From NCBI GenBank assembly GCA_963920525.1, contig OY986440.1, forward strand, positions 18,752,023-18,816,022: DNA of 64,000 bases, given 5' to 3'. The translations under genes and the position numbers were made by a program. The notes under the pieces were generated by a model. That model did not search any database. It had not been told where the DNA came from and was given only the letters and a program-made list of their open reading frames with translations. The DNA comes from Dichetophora obliterata (lineage: Eukaryota > Arthropoda > Insecta > Diptera > Sciomyzidae). The stretch's first letter is position 1. Every line of letters begins with the position of its first letter. Below are positions 11,729 to 23,387 of the stretch, one piece after another.

Positions 11729-12430
11729 CTAAGTGATGCTGCCGCTTCTTCTTCCAGCCTTATGTTCGGAACGTCTTTGTGCAATTTGTGGCAGATGTAT
11801 CACACGAGGTTTTCCAAACCGCTGTTCACTCCAAGAAAAAGATTAAAAATATTGAATTCATAAAATTGTTAAATTTTACTTACACTTGCGAATATAGCTG
11901 CCGTATTTTCACTTGAAGTAACTGCTCTGAAGAGCGGTTAGAAATAGAAGCGTCCCTGTTTAGTTTTTCTATTTCCTCTACAGGAAAAACTTCTCCATGA
12001 CCAACGACTCCTAAAGCAGAGCACTTACGATTTATTTTGTTTTCGCGCTTTAAAATTCGCTGACATCGTTCTGCATTTGCTGGCTGCACCTCCTTGGTCA
12101 TAACTGTTGGGACAGCGCTCGGCTTTAAGTGCATAGCTTTGCCAAAACCTATCGTAACATTTTTTAAAAGAATATTTACGTGGAAATGTAGAAGTACTTA
12201 CCCATTTGAACTTGGACCCTTCTTTCGAAGTCTTCAGGCAGAAAATGATCTCCACAGATTCTTGCCATTTCAGTGTCGACATTTAGCCGACAAAAAATCT
12301 CCCATTGCTTACAAGCAATTTTTTCCTTGGGGAAACGGTAGAAACCAACGTATTTGTTTTTTTTTTGCTGTTGCAATTAATGCATGTCGCTACAGCACAC
12401 TTCGTTTTAATATAAAAACACATTATATTT
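11729..12430 (-). pseudogene. THAP-domain protein of a transposon (copy 1)
   Basis: THAP zinc fingers bind transposon ends in P-type transposases. Exon 1 ends at 12202 (ATGG|GTAAGT). Exon 2 (12148-11884) and exon 3 (11828-11729) join in frame. The finger is complete in parts: KCAVATC, FYRFPKEK, W, ICGDHF, then across the intron MGFGKAMHLKPSAVPTV. A run of ten A residues at 12355-12364 separates the first cysteines from FYRFP and throws the frame, so this copy is broken or polymorphic there. Exon 3 stops at TAG (11729). In copy 2 the same frame continues past this stop into a lysine/arginine-rich tail. No RNase H-like catalytic core is present between the two. Confidence 0.7.
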
Positions 12431-12714
12431 ATATGATAATTCTTTAAAATTTTAACAAATAACATTCAACATCCAATCACTAGTCGTAAACAAAAGATTT
12501 TGTGACCGATGACGTCAGACCTATCAGCTGTTTTTGTTTACAATATGGCGGCTCTTTTCTTTGCATGATCTTTATTTCTTGGTTCATGATGCAGCAGAAG
12601 ATACAAAAAATGTCAGCTACATTGAAAGCAAAGTTGAAAGGCACTGATATGAGTAAATTGAATTGAACTCGTACTCAGAGAGTTTTTCAATGCAATCTCA
12701 ACCGTCTTGCTAAT

Positions 12715-12854
12715 AGGGGTGTTCACATTTCAAACCGCTCATCAAATCGTTTGTCAAATACAATAGAACAACGTGGGAATTCCATGAAAATTTCACGTTG
12801 TTCTATTGTATTTGACAAGCGATTTGATGAGCGATTTGAAATGTGAACAGCCCT
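12715..12854. mobile_element. 140-bp palindromic MITE, AGGGSTGTTCACATTTCAAA family (copy a)
   Basis: It starts AGGGGTGTTCACATTTCAAA, is almost a perfect hairpin around its centre, and is flanked by AAT (12712-12714, 12855-12857). Confidence 0.85.
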
Positions 12855-12857
12855 AAT

Positions 12858-12966
12858 AGGACTTGTCAAATACAATAGAACAACGTGAAATTTTCATGGA
12901 ATTCCCACGTTGTTCTATTGGATTTGACAAACGATTTGATGAGCGGTTTGAAATGTGAACACCCCT
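12858..12966. mobile_element. Truncated MITE copy b, adjacent to copy a
   Basis: It has the same family sequence with the left end lost, ends in TGTGAACACCCCT, and shares the AAT with copy a. The pair occupies the same site as the 530-bp copy d in the opposite arm. Confidence 0.75.
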
Positions 12967-13143
12967 AATGACGAAGTGTTCAGTTGATGAGTGGCTGGAG
13001 GAGAAGATTTAAAACATCAGCCAAATAAAGCAATAACAAAACAAAACCAAAAATATGAATGAGATAAAAAGTTGTCAATTGCCACAACTTTTACAGCATT
13101 TATTTAGATGTATGTGTGATTTTTCTGCGATCTCCTTCTCTAT

Positions 13144-13283
13144 AGGGCTGTTCACATTTCAAATCGCTCATCAAATCGTTTGTCAAATACAATAGAACAA
13201 CGTGAAATTTCCATGGAATTCCCACGTTGTTCTACTGGATTTGACAAACGATTTGATGAGCGGTTTGAAATGTGAACAGCCCT
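13144..13283. mobile_element. 140-bp palindromic MITE, copy c
   Basis: It is flanked by TAT on both sides. The matching point of the right arm (about 22,178) has the uninterrupted TAT, so this copy inserted after the palindrome formed. Confidence 0.85.
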
Positions 13284-13755
13284 TATGTTGAATGGGTTTT
13301 GTTTTGATGTTAGCTTTACGTTGTTGTTGTGCCTTTGTTGTAGCTTCGATCTACTATTTTATTATTTGGCTGAAATTAAATAAATGTAAGTTTTCAAATA
13401 TTTGTATTATATTACCCGAATTTTCTTGCTTCTACGTTATTGGAAATCTTAGCTGATTGGATAGAAAACTAAAATCTATCTAACCATCTAAGAATCTATT
13501 TTATTGAAAATCTTAGCCGATTAGATAGAATACCAGATTTTTAAATATACTAAACAATTAATACAATTTTCATAAAAAATTAGATTTTTTACATAAATTT
13601 AACATTTATTACAAGTTTTTTCTTTCTTTTATTAGATTTAATTATGGCAAATATTTGATCATAACTATTGGAAGAATTGTAAAAATTTATTTTTAATATT
13701 TTCTAAACCAATATTTTATCTTTTTCTTCTCAAAACAAATAGACTTTTTTAATAG

Positions 13756-16040
13756 AATAGAATTTTTAATTACTTATTTTCATAATTACTTAACTACCTT
13801 ATTACTTAATTACCCAATTAAACTAAAATGGAAAAATGTGTGTAATTCGACACATAACGTCCTAACAAATAAAATTGTTAACTGTGCCTTTAAAAGCACG
13901 ACATTTGAGATGATGGTCGCTTTTTTTAAACTTATTTAATTTGCATTTCTTTTTTTTTTTTTTGTTCTTATAGACTTTCGAGGTGCAATCGATCATTTCG
14001 CAGATATATTCTAAGTTCGAGTGTTAGTCTCACAAGAACTTCCTTTTTTAGTTACGTTCGTATTCACGAAAAAATAACAAGTTTTAGATAAACTGCGGTA
14101 AGATGCAGGATGGTATATTTATTATAAATTATACTCAGGAAGAACTATTTCACCAGAAACATATTAATTGAAAAACTGTTAATAAAATTTGCGAAATTTA
14201 TAAAAAATTGTATGCGAATGTGGAGTCTGAACGCTAGGATTTACCCATATGTAGTAATAAAACCAGGGACCGCCAAAACCGATTATCGCTATCAATCAAC
14301 CATTTCATAATAGTTATTTCTTAATCATTATATTTTTCGATCAGAAATAAAAGTTATTTCTTCGTCGTTATTTTTTTCTATCAAAAATAAACGTTATTTC
14401 TTGGTCATTTTTTTTTAAATCAGAAATAAAAGTTACTTCGTGGTTGTTATTTTTTTCAATTAGATATATAAAGTTATTTCGTGGTCGTTTTTTTTTTCAA
14501 TCAGAAATAAAAGTTATTTCGTGGTCGTTATTTTTTTTTCAATCAGAAATAAAAGTTATTTCGTGGACGTTATTTTCGATCAGAAATAAAAGTTATTTTT
14601 TGACCGTTATTTTTTTCGATCAGAAATAAAAGTTATTTTTTATCGATTTTTTTCGAACAAAAGAAAAAATTATTTTTTGACTGAAGTAGTTTCCATTAGA
14701 GAAAATATGTTTTAATTTTATAAGGTGAGAGTGCTAAGAGCAAATCTTAATTTTAATATTAAAAAAAGTGGCAACAAAAATGATGGATGACAATAAAAGT
14801 TGGATAATGGTGACAAAAGTTGAAAAATTTTAACGAAATATTGAATTTTATAAGTATTATAAATACTCGTATAATACAAAATTTAATTTGATTTTTGTAG
14901 TTTTTCGTTTTTTCGGTCTTGCATTAAGTCAATATTTTTTTTAGTTCAATAATATAAAAATCTTATAAAAAGTTGTACTTTTTTGAAGGAAAAATCTGCA
15001 ACAACATATATTATAGTTTGTATACAAAAAACTAAAAAAGATTTTTCAACAAAACAATTATGAATATGCAACAGTATTCCAGATTTAATAAGTTTTAAAA
15101 GAAAAAATCATATATCACGGGGGTTTTCTCATGTTTTCCCTAAACAAAAAAACTACGGTGCTTGGTTTGTTTTGACAGCAGTTTGACTTTTTCCTTGTTT
15201 GTGGTTCGTTTGTTTCCTCATAAGACAATCAGATTCAATTGCTTTGTTTCGCTGAAAGTGCTGCATTGTTATTTCGCCAACAGAGTTTATGTTATAAGAA
15301 CAGTTGAGTTGAGAAAAAAAGAGAAAAGACATGAGTTTAATCGAAAAAAATCGATCAAAAAAGAACTTTTATTTCTGATCGAAAAAAATAACGGTCAAAA
15401 AATAACTTTTATTTCTGATCGAAAATATAATGACCAAGAACTAACTAAGTTTTATTTCTGATTAAAAAAATAACAACCTCGAAAATACTTTTATTACTCA
15501 TTGAAAAAAATAACGACCATGAAATAATTTTTATTTTTGATTGAAAAAAATAAGAACCACGAAATAACTTTTATTTCTGATTGAAAAAAATAATGACAAC
15601 GAAATAGCGATATATAGCGAAAATATCGATCAAAAAATAATTGGTTTGAAGTGATTTATATCTTAAAAATCATGAAAAATCATAAAAATGGAATCTCTAG
15701 CTCCCTAGCTTCACATTGCTATTTTTAAAAGAATTAAACAACAACTTTTTATACATGATCTTTTGATCTAAAACTTAAAAAATAGTCGTTATTTAGCTCC
15801 CTGAATAAAACTATTGCTTTTATGTTTTCGAAATGTTCGAATGTTCGAAATTGCACATTAAATAAGTTTAAAAAAAGCGACCATCATCTCAAATGTCGCG
15901 TTTTAAAGGCACAGTTAACAATTTTATTTGTTCGGACGTTATGTGTCGGACTACACACATTTTTTCATTGTAATTTGATTGGGTAATTAAGTAATTAGGT
16001 AGTTAAGTAATTATGAAAATAAGTAATTAAAAAACAAATT
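13756..16040. repeat. Inverted-repeat unit (about 190-bp arms) in the centre of foldback A
   Basis: 13756-13950 and 15860-16040 are inverted copies, sharing GTTAACTGTGCCTTTAAAA and TTTGAGATGATGGTCGCT. Exact ends are unclear. A hAT-like element fills most of the space between. Confidence 0.6.
14264..15803. mobile_element. hAT-like element with tandem repeats in inverted arms, 1540 bp
   Basis: The ends CAGGGACCG and inverted CAGGGAGC are flanked by the 8-bp AATAAAAC on both sides (14256-14263, 15804-15811). The left arm holds about nine tandem units of roughly 40 bp (type AGTTATTTCGTGGTCGTTAT) from 14,311 to 14,660. About seven inverted units lie from 15,335 to 15,610. Eight-bp duplications and CAG ends suit hAT elements. 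No transposase is present. Confidence 0.75.
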
Positions 16041-16379
16041 TAATATATTGTTCTTTTCTTGCCTATACCATTTTTTCATTATCTTTAGCCAATGTCTTCC
16101 AATTTTACTAAAATAAAAAAGTTAACGAAACATTTACTAAACATATACAAACAAATTAGTTAATTTTAGAATAAATTGCTTATTTTTATAAAATTAAATT
16201 AATTCTCTTATATAAGATCGTAAAATACAACGTTATTAATAAGTTAAAATTTTTGATCACGGTTGACTTTTCTGCCCATATAAAGGGTGTTTTTTATAGA
16301 GTGATACAAGTTTAAATCATAATAAAACATAATAATATAGTTTAAATATCAATGAAACGGACTTTATTGGATAGAAAAT

Positions 16380-16600
16380 TTTATGACATTATTGCTTAAA
16401 TTATGCATGTGGCCGCCACGGCTGGCGCGTACAAGGCGCATTCTGGAACACTAATTTTCACAAACTTTTCGCAGCATTTGCGGCCGTATCTCGCCGATAA
16501 CTCTTCGCATGTTGATTTCCAGGTGTTCAATTGTTTGTGGTTTTTCAACGTAGACAAGTGACTTTACATAACCCCAAAGAAAATAATCCAATGAGGTTAA
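16380..16600 (-). pseudogene. DD41D mariner transposase, C-terminal part
   Basis: This is the continuation beyond the Harbinger insert. It encodes SLDYFLWGYVKSLVYVEKPQ and the C-terminal tail down to RASRGGHMHNL. A TAG near 16,433 replaces a W codon. Confidence 0.75.
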
Positions 16601-16874
16601 TGCCCCTATTATGATTTACAACCAAACTAAGTTGAGTTGACTACAACACAACTCAATTTGAACACCACTGGAATTTTTTGTACTATTTTGGCTCACAACC
16701 ATTTTAAGTTGAGTTGTAAGGAATGCTTCCAAACTGTTAATGGAAATTTTTTGGAAATTTTGACAACTGAATGTTAACAAACACAGCTGTTTCACATTTG
16801 TATCATTTTTATTTAGTGCAAATTGTGAAGAAGACAAAATAATAAAGTTAATAATAAAATAAGTGTTATTTAAA

Positions 16875-18101
16875 ATGGAAAGTAGCTTCGATTTATTTTT
16901 TCCGGACGAAGAGGAAAGCTGCGTAAATGTTGCGCGTATCCGGAAGTCACTGCGCGATCGTTCAAATCCTTTTGAATTGCCGCACGTCAAGTAATGAGAT
17001 GAGACTAGATATTTTTCAATTGATTAATGAAATGCTTTTTTACAGATTTGTTGGTTATTTCAGATTAAACAAGGAGTCCTTTAAACATGTCTTAGCAGAA
17101 ATTCAAGACCACCTAAAACCCTCTTCCATACCACCCATTTTAAAATTGTGCACTGCTCTCCGATTCTTCGCGGAAGGGAGCTACCAGAAGTGCACTGGAA
17201 ATGACTTCAATATAGGCCTGGCGCAACCAACCGTATCCGTAATTTTAAGCGAAGTTCTCAGTGCTATGGAGCAGAGCATTTGTGGAAAATGGATTGTCGC
17301 TAAGCTCACAGAAGAAGAACAAAGAGCTTCAAAAAATTTCATTTTATTCGCGGACAGGCTTTCCTGGTATTATAGGATGCATAGATGGTACCCATGTCAG
17401 GATAATTGCGCCTGAAAAAGATATCCAGCACCTATATCTAAATAGAAAAAATTATTACAGTTTAAACGTAATGATTGTGAGTACAATTACTCGTTAATAT
17501 ATTTAATCTGAAATTAAAGCACATATTATCTAGGTATGCGATCATGATATGAACATACGCAGCGTAGATGCTCGTTATCCTGGATCTAACCATGATTCCC
17601 TTATTTGGAATGTTAGTGACTACAAGCAGTTCCTTCACAGTAACATCCAAGAAAACTCATGGATTTTAGGTAAGATTGGTTTTTCAATGAAGTGTTTTTT
17701 TAATTGAGTATATTTTTTTGGTAGGCGATGGTGGATACCCCTTGAAGCCCTGTATCATGACTCCTTTCCGAGCAACGACCACTGATTCCCCAGAGTCTCG
17801 CTACAATTATATACATGCGAAAGCTAGGAATATAATTGAAAGAACCATCGGTGTCCTTAAAAGCAGGTTTAGATGTCTGCTTTCCAAACGAGGATTACAC
17901 TATAAGCCAGAAAAGGCCACACAAATTATAAATGCATGTTGTGCTTTGCACACTATTGCCAAACATTTTAATGTTGAGCTTGTAGAAGAACTGCAGTTCC
18001 CTAATGATGAGGAAGATGACTCTCAAAATAACGTTCCAGCTGCACATACCACCGAATTGGCCAGAGATTTAAGAAATAGAATCATGCAATCTTTTCAATG
18101 A
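16875..18101 (+). pseudogene. HARBI1-type Harbinger transposase with one frameshift
   Basis: Exons 16875-16990, 17046-17476, 17534-17669 and 17725-18101 join at GT-AG sites into about 352 codons, close to the family length of roughly 350. The DDE_Tnp_4 triad is visible: D in GCIDGTHV, D in GDGGYPL and E in NIIERTIGVLKSRF. One extra A in the A-run 17331-17336 breaks the frame just before the first catalytic motif; all phases agree if one A is ignored. The enzyme cuts Harbinger ends and works with the Myb-like partner encoded at 18,560-19,510. Confidence 0.88.
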
Positions 18102-18272
18102 ATTAAATTTCAAATAATAATAGAAATAAAATAAACACATATGTATGTTAAAAAAGGTATAAAAGCTTATTTTATTTAGAGGTTTAAAAATATATCACTT
18201 CATGTGCCTTAAACTATATAAAAAATAAATATCACTTCGTGTGCTTCAAACTTATTAGAAAAAATACTACTA

Positions 18273-18304
<32 letters not shown>

Positions 18305-18559
18305 CATATGTCTATTGTCAGTCCATGAATTTAAGCTTAAATGAAAAAGAATATCACTCCATGAGTATTAAAACTAAATTTAATTGAAAGAAAATGCATC
18401 TTTAAGTGACAGGAAAAAATCAGCCTTTAAAGTTTCAAAATTTAAACAAAAAATCATACAGAAATTTTGCAAACACTCAAAACATTCGAAAAAAACTAGG
18501 TAACAAAAATTTGATAAACAAAAATACCTACGAACTACAAGAAAAAAGTTACATTCAGC

Positions 18560-19510
18560 TTATGCTGGATATCCAGCATTCAACATTTGAATTTTTGCTT
18601 TTGTGTATTCCATGTTCACCTCATGGAGCTCTCTTGCTTGAGCCATTTGTTTTTCCAACAATGCAACTTTTTTCTTTTTGAGTTCGTAGGCCTTTTTGTT
18701 CATTAAATAGTTTTTGTAGTTAGTTTTTTCTATGGTTTTGAGTGTTTTTAAAATTTCAGTATGGTTTTTTGTTTGTGTTAAAATTGCATTGAGACGTTGC
18801 TCCTCAATGTTCTTATTTTCATTTGTTCGCCTGCGTCTAGGATTTGGTAGAGATCGGCTAGGGCGCGGAGGAGATGGGCTACGATGTGGAGATCGGGTAG
18901 AAAGTGAAGATAAAACGCCAGGTTGTAGAGGAGATCGACTGGGAGTTTGGGCACATTCGTTAGGCAGTTGGCAGTTTAACTGGCCGGAATCATTTTCCGT
19001 TTCATCTGTTTGTTGGTTTGTGAAAGCTCGGCCTGGTGGTGTTAATGTGTTGTGGAGTCTTATTAAATCTGCCACGCTTTCTTCAAGCGGGCTCAAACTT
19101 ATTTCTTCCGACGGACCTCCTCCTGTTGCGGTAACATTTTTCTTATTGTTGACCGACTTTCTCTTTAAGTTGGCCTTATAGTGTATCCACACCTAGTTGA
19201 AGAAAAAAAATGTTTTAAAAAATATAATTTTATTTAGTGAGCTTTTTAAACAAACCCTTTGCCATTCCTGCGACGAGCGTGTTGGAGGTCCGATGCTATT
19301 GAGCTCAACCGTAAACTGCTCCCAGAGCTCATTGGTCAGCTGCTTGCTCGATCCAAAATGACCTTTTCCCCTAGCCACATCTGGGTGCTTTTCTAGCAAA
19401 GAAACCATTCTTTCGAACTGCTTCTTGTTAGTTATTTTCCTAAATTGTGTTAAAATTAATTAAAATCGTTTAATATCTATAATTGTTGCAACTTACAATA
19501 TATTTGCCAT
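18560..19510 (-). CDS. Harbinger Myb/SANT-like accessory protein, intact
   Basis: Three exons (19510-19497, 19439-19256, 19192-18560) join in frame into 276 codons with GT-AG introns. The N-terminal domain (residues 1 to about 85) has the trihelix Myb/SANT pattern: QFERMVSLLEKHPDVARGK, LWEQFTVELNSIGPP and EWQRVWIHYKANLKRK. A proline/serine/arginine-rich linker follows, then a basic coiled-coil C-terminus (KKKKVALLEKQMAQARELHE). In Harbinger elements this protein helps bring the transposase to the nucleus and to the element ends. No stop or frameshift was found. Confidence 0.88.
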
Positions 19511-19739
19511 CTTTCCTTTTAAACACAACTAGAAGACAACCTTAAAAATGCAGTTGTAGAACTTTGACATTTGACACAACCACATCTAAGTTCGGTTGTT
19601 TTTCGTAATGCCATAAATTATACATACACAACTGGAAGGACAACTTTGTAGTTGGAAATTTGGTTGGGTTGTAAACCATAATACCGATTTTGGTTTTTCA
19701 ACTCAACTCTCAACAAAGTTGTAAATCATAATAGGGGCA

Positions 19740-20609
19740 TTAATCACACGATCTTGGGGGCCAATTAATTGGGCCATTTCGTGAAATTATTTTTTCGTCA
19801 AAAGTTTCCATGAGTAAATCAATTGTAGCGTCCGCTGTGTGGCATGTGGCTCCGTCCTGTTGAAACCACATACCAGGAAGATTAATGCCAGCTAATTGAG
19901 GTACGAAAAAACTTCGAATCATGTTCCTATACCGTTCACCATTGACAGTAACATTCTGACCATCATCGTTTTTGAAGACTTATGGGCCAATGACACCGCC
20001 AGCCCATGAAGGGCACCAAACAGTCATTTTCTGTGGATGTAATGGTGTTTCGTCAAAAGCTTGTGGATTCTCCTCACTCCAAATACGACAATTCTGTTTA
20101 TTTACGTACCCATTCAACCAAAAATGGGCTTCATCGGAAAATAAAATTGTCCATGGAAATTCAAAATCAATTTCAATTTGTGCTTCAGCCCATTCGCCGA
20201 ATTGGCGGCGCATACGATGGTCGTTTGGCTTTAATTTCTGCACAAGTTGAATCTTGAAAGGTTTTAAGCCAAGATCTTTTCGTAAAATCTTCCGTAAAGT
20301 GGAAGGACACAACCCCAGTTGCTGAGAACGGCTACGAATTGATTGATTAGGATCATCTTCAATGCTTTCCTGTACAGCAGCTACAGATTCTTCAGTGCGC
20401 ACTGTTCGGCGTCTCACGGGATGCACATTATCAATAACAGTTAATGTGGTCCGAAAACGATCTATTGTTCTTCGAATTAGCAGCTCTGAAGGACGATTAT
20501 GTACGCCATAAAATGGACGAAGTGCACGATAAGTTTGACGAACAGAACCATTATTTTGATTAAAAATTTCCAAAATTTGCACTCGTTGCTCTGGTGTAAG
20601 ACGATCCAT
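19740..20609 (-). pseudogene. DD41D mariner transposase, N-terminal and catalytic part
   Basis: The frame begins with ATG at 20609 (MDRLTPEQRVQILEIF) and contains the helix-turn-helix RSQQLGLCPSTLRKIL, then SDEAHF and QQDGATCH. A TAA at 19980-19982 interrupts the frame after GGVIGP, and the same frame then runs to WPPRSCD, where the Harbinger element begins. The third aspartate (SLDYFLWGY) lies on the far side, near 16,585, which gives DD41D spacing when the insert is ignored. The joined site also lacks one base, so it was frameshifted. Confidence 0.85.
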
Positions 20610-20723
20610 TTCAAAATTTCAAAGCAAATGAAACAAAAAGCAACTATCAGCTGTTAAATGGGTGATCAAATAAAGCAGTGATGCCAACTCAAAGTTGTAA
20701 CACTCTATAAAAAACACCCTTTA

Positions 20724-21640
20724 CTTTAGCTTTTTTTACTATAAAAGAAATATTTCATTCACATCATCCTTTTTACAACCAGCTCTTTTTAAATTTTTAA
20801 AAAATATAAATTTATGTTGGTTGTTTTGTTTAACTTTTTTACGTTTAAATTTTTATGTTTATAATAAAGTGCAATATTATTTGATTTTTTAAAATATTTT
20901 CTACTTTATCTTCCAATTATTGTTGAACTTTTTTCCTTATATTTTTCTTTGCACATTACAACTGTTTTGTTACCTTGTCTGCATTAGTAACTATGATTTC
21001 AGATTAGTGTTGTCTTGAAAACTTTTGAGTATTTTTTCGATTTTATTACAATCTCTAGGTGCAGTATGCCTAATTAATTTATTTGTCAAGTAAGTTCTTC
21101 CTATCACAATAATGTATCCATGAGTTGACCTTTCGGCACTGTCAAACTTGCTATGCAACTGTCCCGATAATGCAGAAGCATCGAATTCCTGAAACTTTTC
21201 AACAAATGCAAATAACCATACAAAATAAAGATAAAGGCTATATAACTGTATTCTACAAACTTTTATTGACTTCTTTGTCAGTTATGTTATGCCTATCAGA
21301 AAATGCTTTTTTTTCTACTATGTAACTTTTTGGTTATTTTTATGTAATTTAATTTTTAAAAACAAAAAATAATTTTTACAGCACAAGAGTGCATATAAAA
21401 CGTTATGTTTAAAGCAATGTGTTAATTTCTCATTCATACAAAATCTTTTCATTTCACATTACTGTTTAACACATTTCCTCTTACTTTGACCAAATTTGCT
21501 GCAAACTATATTGTAAATAATATTAGAGGGGTAAAACAGTTCAGATAAAAACAATTTTTAAATCGGTCAACCCATTTAGAAGTTATGCTCTTACGTACAT
21601 TTTTCAAACAAGATGTTCCAATAAAAAGCATGATACAATA
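20724..21640. other. AT-rich spacer inside foldback A
   Basis: I see no gene or bounded element here. Confidence 0.5.
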
Positions 21641-22394
21641 CAAAAATTCTTGTTTTTGTATTGAGAAGAAGAGATGAAGAAAAATACATATTTAAAGTTC
21701 CTCTTTTTGAAAAAGAAAACATAATAAGTAAAATATAGTTAAAATACTGCATAAAAATTTTTAAAATAAAAATTTAGAATTATTTTTTTGTATTGAGAAA
21801 AAAGAGATAAAATATAATTAAAATATAATATTGTATTGAGAAGAAAAAGATAAAATATTGGTAAATATTTGTAAAAAATTTAATTTTTTATGAAAATTGT
21901 ATTAATTGTTTAGTAAATTTAAAAATTTGGTGTTCTATCTAATCTGCTAAGATTTTCAATAAAATAGAATCTTAGACGGTTAGATAGATTTTAGTTTTCT
22001 ATCTAATCAGCTAAGATTTCCAATAACGTAGAAGCTAGAAAATTCGGGTAATATACAAATATTTCAAAACTTAAATTTCTTTCATTTCAGTCAAATAATA
22101 AAATAGCAGATCGAAGCTACAACAAAAGCACAACAACAACGTAAAGCTAATAACAAAAGAAAACCCATTCAACATAGAGAAGGAGATCACAGAAAAAGCA
22201 CACATACATCTAAATAAATTCTGTAAAAGTTGTGGCAATTGACAACTTTTTATCTCATTCATAAAAGCAATTCGGAACTTCCATAGTTTCCGCCATATCG
22301 TCTGTGCCTGTTAGTTTTGTTTTGTTATTGCTTTATTTGGCTGATGTTTTCAATCTTCTCCTCCAGCCGCTCATCAACTGAACACTTCGTCATT

Positions 22395-22924
22395 AGGGCT
22401 GTTCACATTTCAAACCGCTCATCAAATCATTTGTCAAATCGTTTGACCACAGAAGTGTTCAGACTCATCAAATTTTTCGTCAAATTTCATTTTATCTTGA
22501 ACACCGAAGTAAGCACATCGCGATGACGGAAAAATTTTAATACCACTTGTTATTAAAATCGTATTGGAAGAAGAAAAAATATTTTATAAATTATTATTAA
22601 TTGTTTACAACAGTTATTTATTATTATTTTGTTATTATTTTCTTCAGCTCCCTCTTTTGCCACGATGTGCTCAGGTTGAAAACTTTTTTGAACTGAGAAA
22701 ATCGTACTACACAATTTGACGAGTGTTCATACTGGTCAAATCGTTCGTCAAATCAGCAGAAAAATCAAAAAATTTTGATTTTCATCAAACGATTTGACCA
22801 ACGATTTGATGAGTGTTCACACTCGTCAAATCGCCATCAAATCCATACAAATTCTGTTGGTCAAATCATTTGTCAAATCAGTTGATGATCGATTTGATGA
22901 GCGGTTTGAAATGTGAACAGCCCT
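22395..22924. mobile_element. 530-bp member of the AGGGCTGTTCACATTTCAAA MITE family, copy d
   Basis: It is flanked by ATT on both sides. Its ends match the 140-bp MITEs, but the interior is longer and rich in repeats such as TTGACGAGTGTTCA and ATCAAATCGTTTGTCAAAT. It occupies the same site in the right arm as copies a and b in the left arm. Confidence 0.75.
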
Positions 22925-22955
22925 ATTAGCAAGACGGTTGAGAGCATGAACCAAT

Positions 22956-23095
22956 AGGGCTGTTCACATTTCAAATCGCTCATCAAATCGTTTGTCAAAT
23001 ACAATAGAACAACGTGAAATTTTCATGAAATTCCCACGTTGTTCTATTAGATTTGACAAACGATTTGATGAGCGGTTTGAAATGTGAACACCCCT
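22956..23095. mobile_element. 140-bp palindromic MITE, copy e
   Basis: It is flanked by AAT (22953-22955, 23096-23098). Copy 1 of the THAP element has the uninterrupted CATGAACCAATAAGAG. Confidence 0.88.
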
Positions 23096-23387
23096 AATAA
23101 GAGAAGATCACGCAAAGAGCAGTGCGAGAAAAAAGTAATTTTTCGTGCAACGTCATCGGTCACAAGCATGCTATGAAACTGTCAATTTGCATATGTTTTG
23201 CATGCAAAACATGTGAAAACTCGGATAAAAGTAAAAAATTATAAAAATAATAAGTTTAATTCGCGAAAAAAGTGTTTGAATACTTTGTCTGTTTATATTT
23301 CCATGCAGTAACTAAATGTAAAGAACGCTGTAAAAAGAAAAACTGCAAATAAATAGAATACAAAATTGGATGTTCACTTTGTTTTTA

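Larger units (their letters stand above)
10651..12588 (-). mobile_element. THAP element with 9-bp target duplication, copy 1
   Basis: The ends CATGAACCAA and inverted GGTTCATG are flanked by ATGCAGCAG on both sides (10642-10650, 12589-12597). The right arm of foldback A keeps the empty site with one ATGCAGCAG (about 24,650). It carries a THAP gene on the minus strand and is itself interrupted by a 481-bp element at 11204-11684. A nearly identical copy lies at 22,945-24,534. Confidence 0.85.
16601..19739. mobile_element. PIF/Harbinger transposon, two genes, 3139 bp
   Basis: The inverted ends TGCCCCTATTATGATTTACA are flanked by TTAA on both sides (16597-16600, 19740-19743), consistent with a 3-bp TTA duplication. 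Subterminal regions hold repeated CAACTCAACTT motifs. Two divergent genes follow the standard Harbinger plan: a HARBI1-type transposase (plus) and a Myb/SANT-like protein (minus). It lies inside a mariner, which it interrupts between the second and third catalytic aspartates. Confidence 0.95.
16283..20721 (-). mobile_element. Second DD41D mariner family, split by a Harbinger element
   Basis: The inverted ends AAGGGTGTTTTTTATAGAGT and TA duplications (16281-16282, 20722-20723) bound the element. Without the 3.1-kb Harbinger insert it would be about 1.3 kb. Its ends and sequence differ from the mariner at 6032. Confidence 0.9.

Noticed and set aside
14444..14629. Repetitive open frame with FFFQSEIKVISW
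   Set aside because: It is a translation of the 40-bp tandem repeats of the hAT-like element.
14311..15610. Possible CRISPR-like array of regular repeats
   Set aside because: The units are head-to-tail tandem repeats with no unique spacers, and the genome is animal.
18732..19181. Plus-strand open frame of 149 codons
   Set aside because: It lies opposite the Harbinger Myb-like gene, whose exons and introns join correctly on the minus strand.
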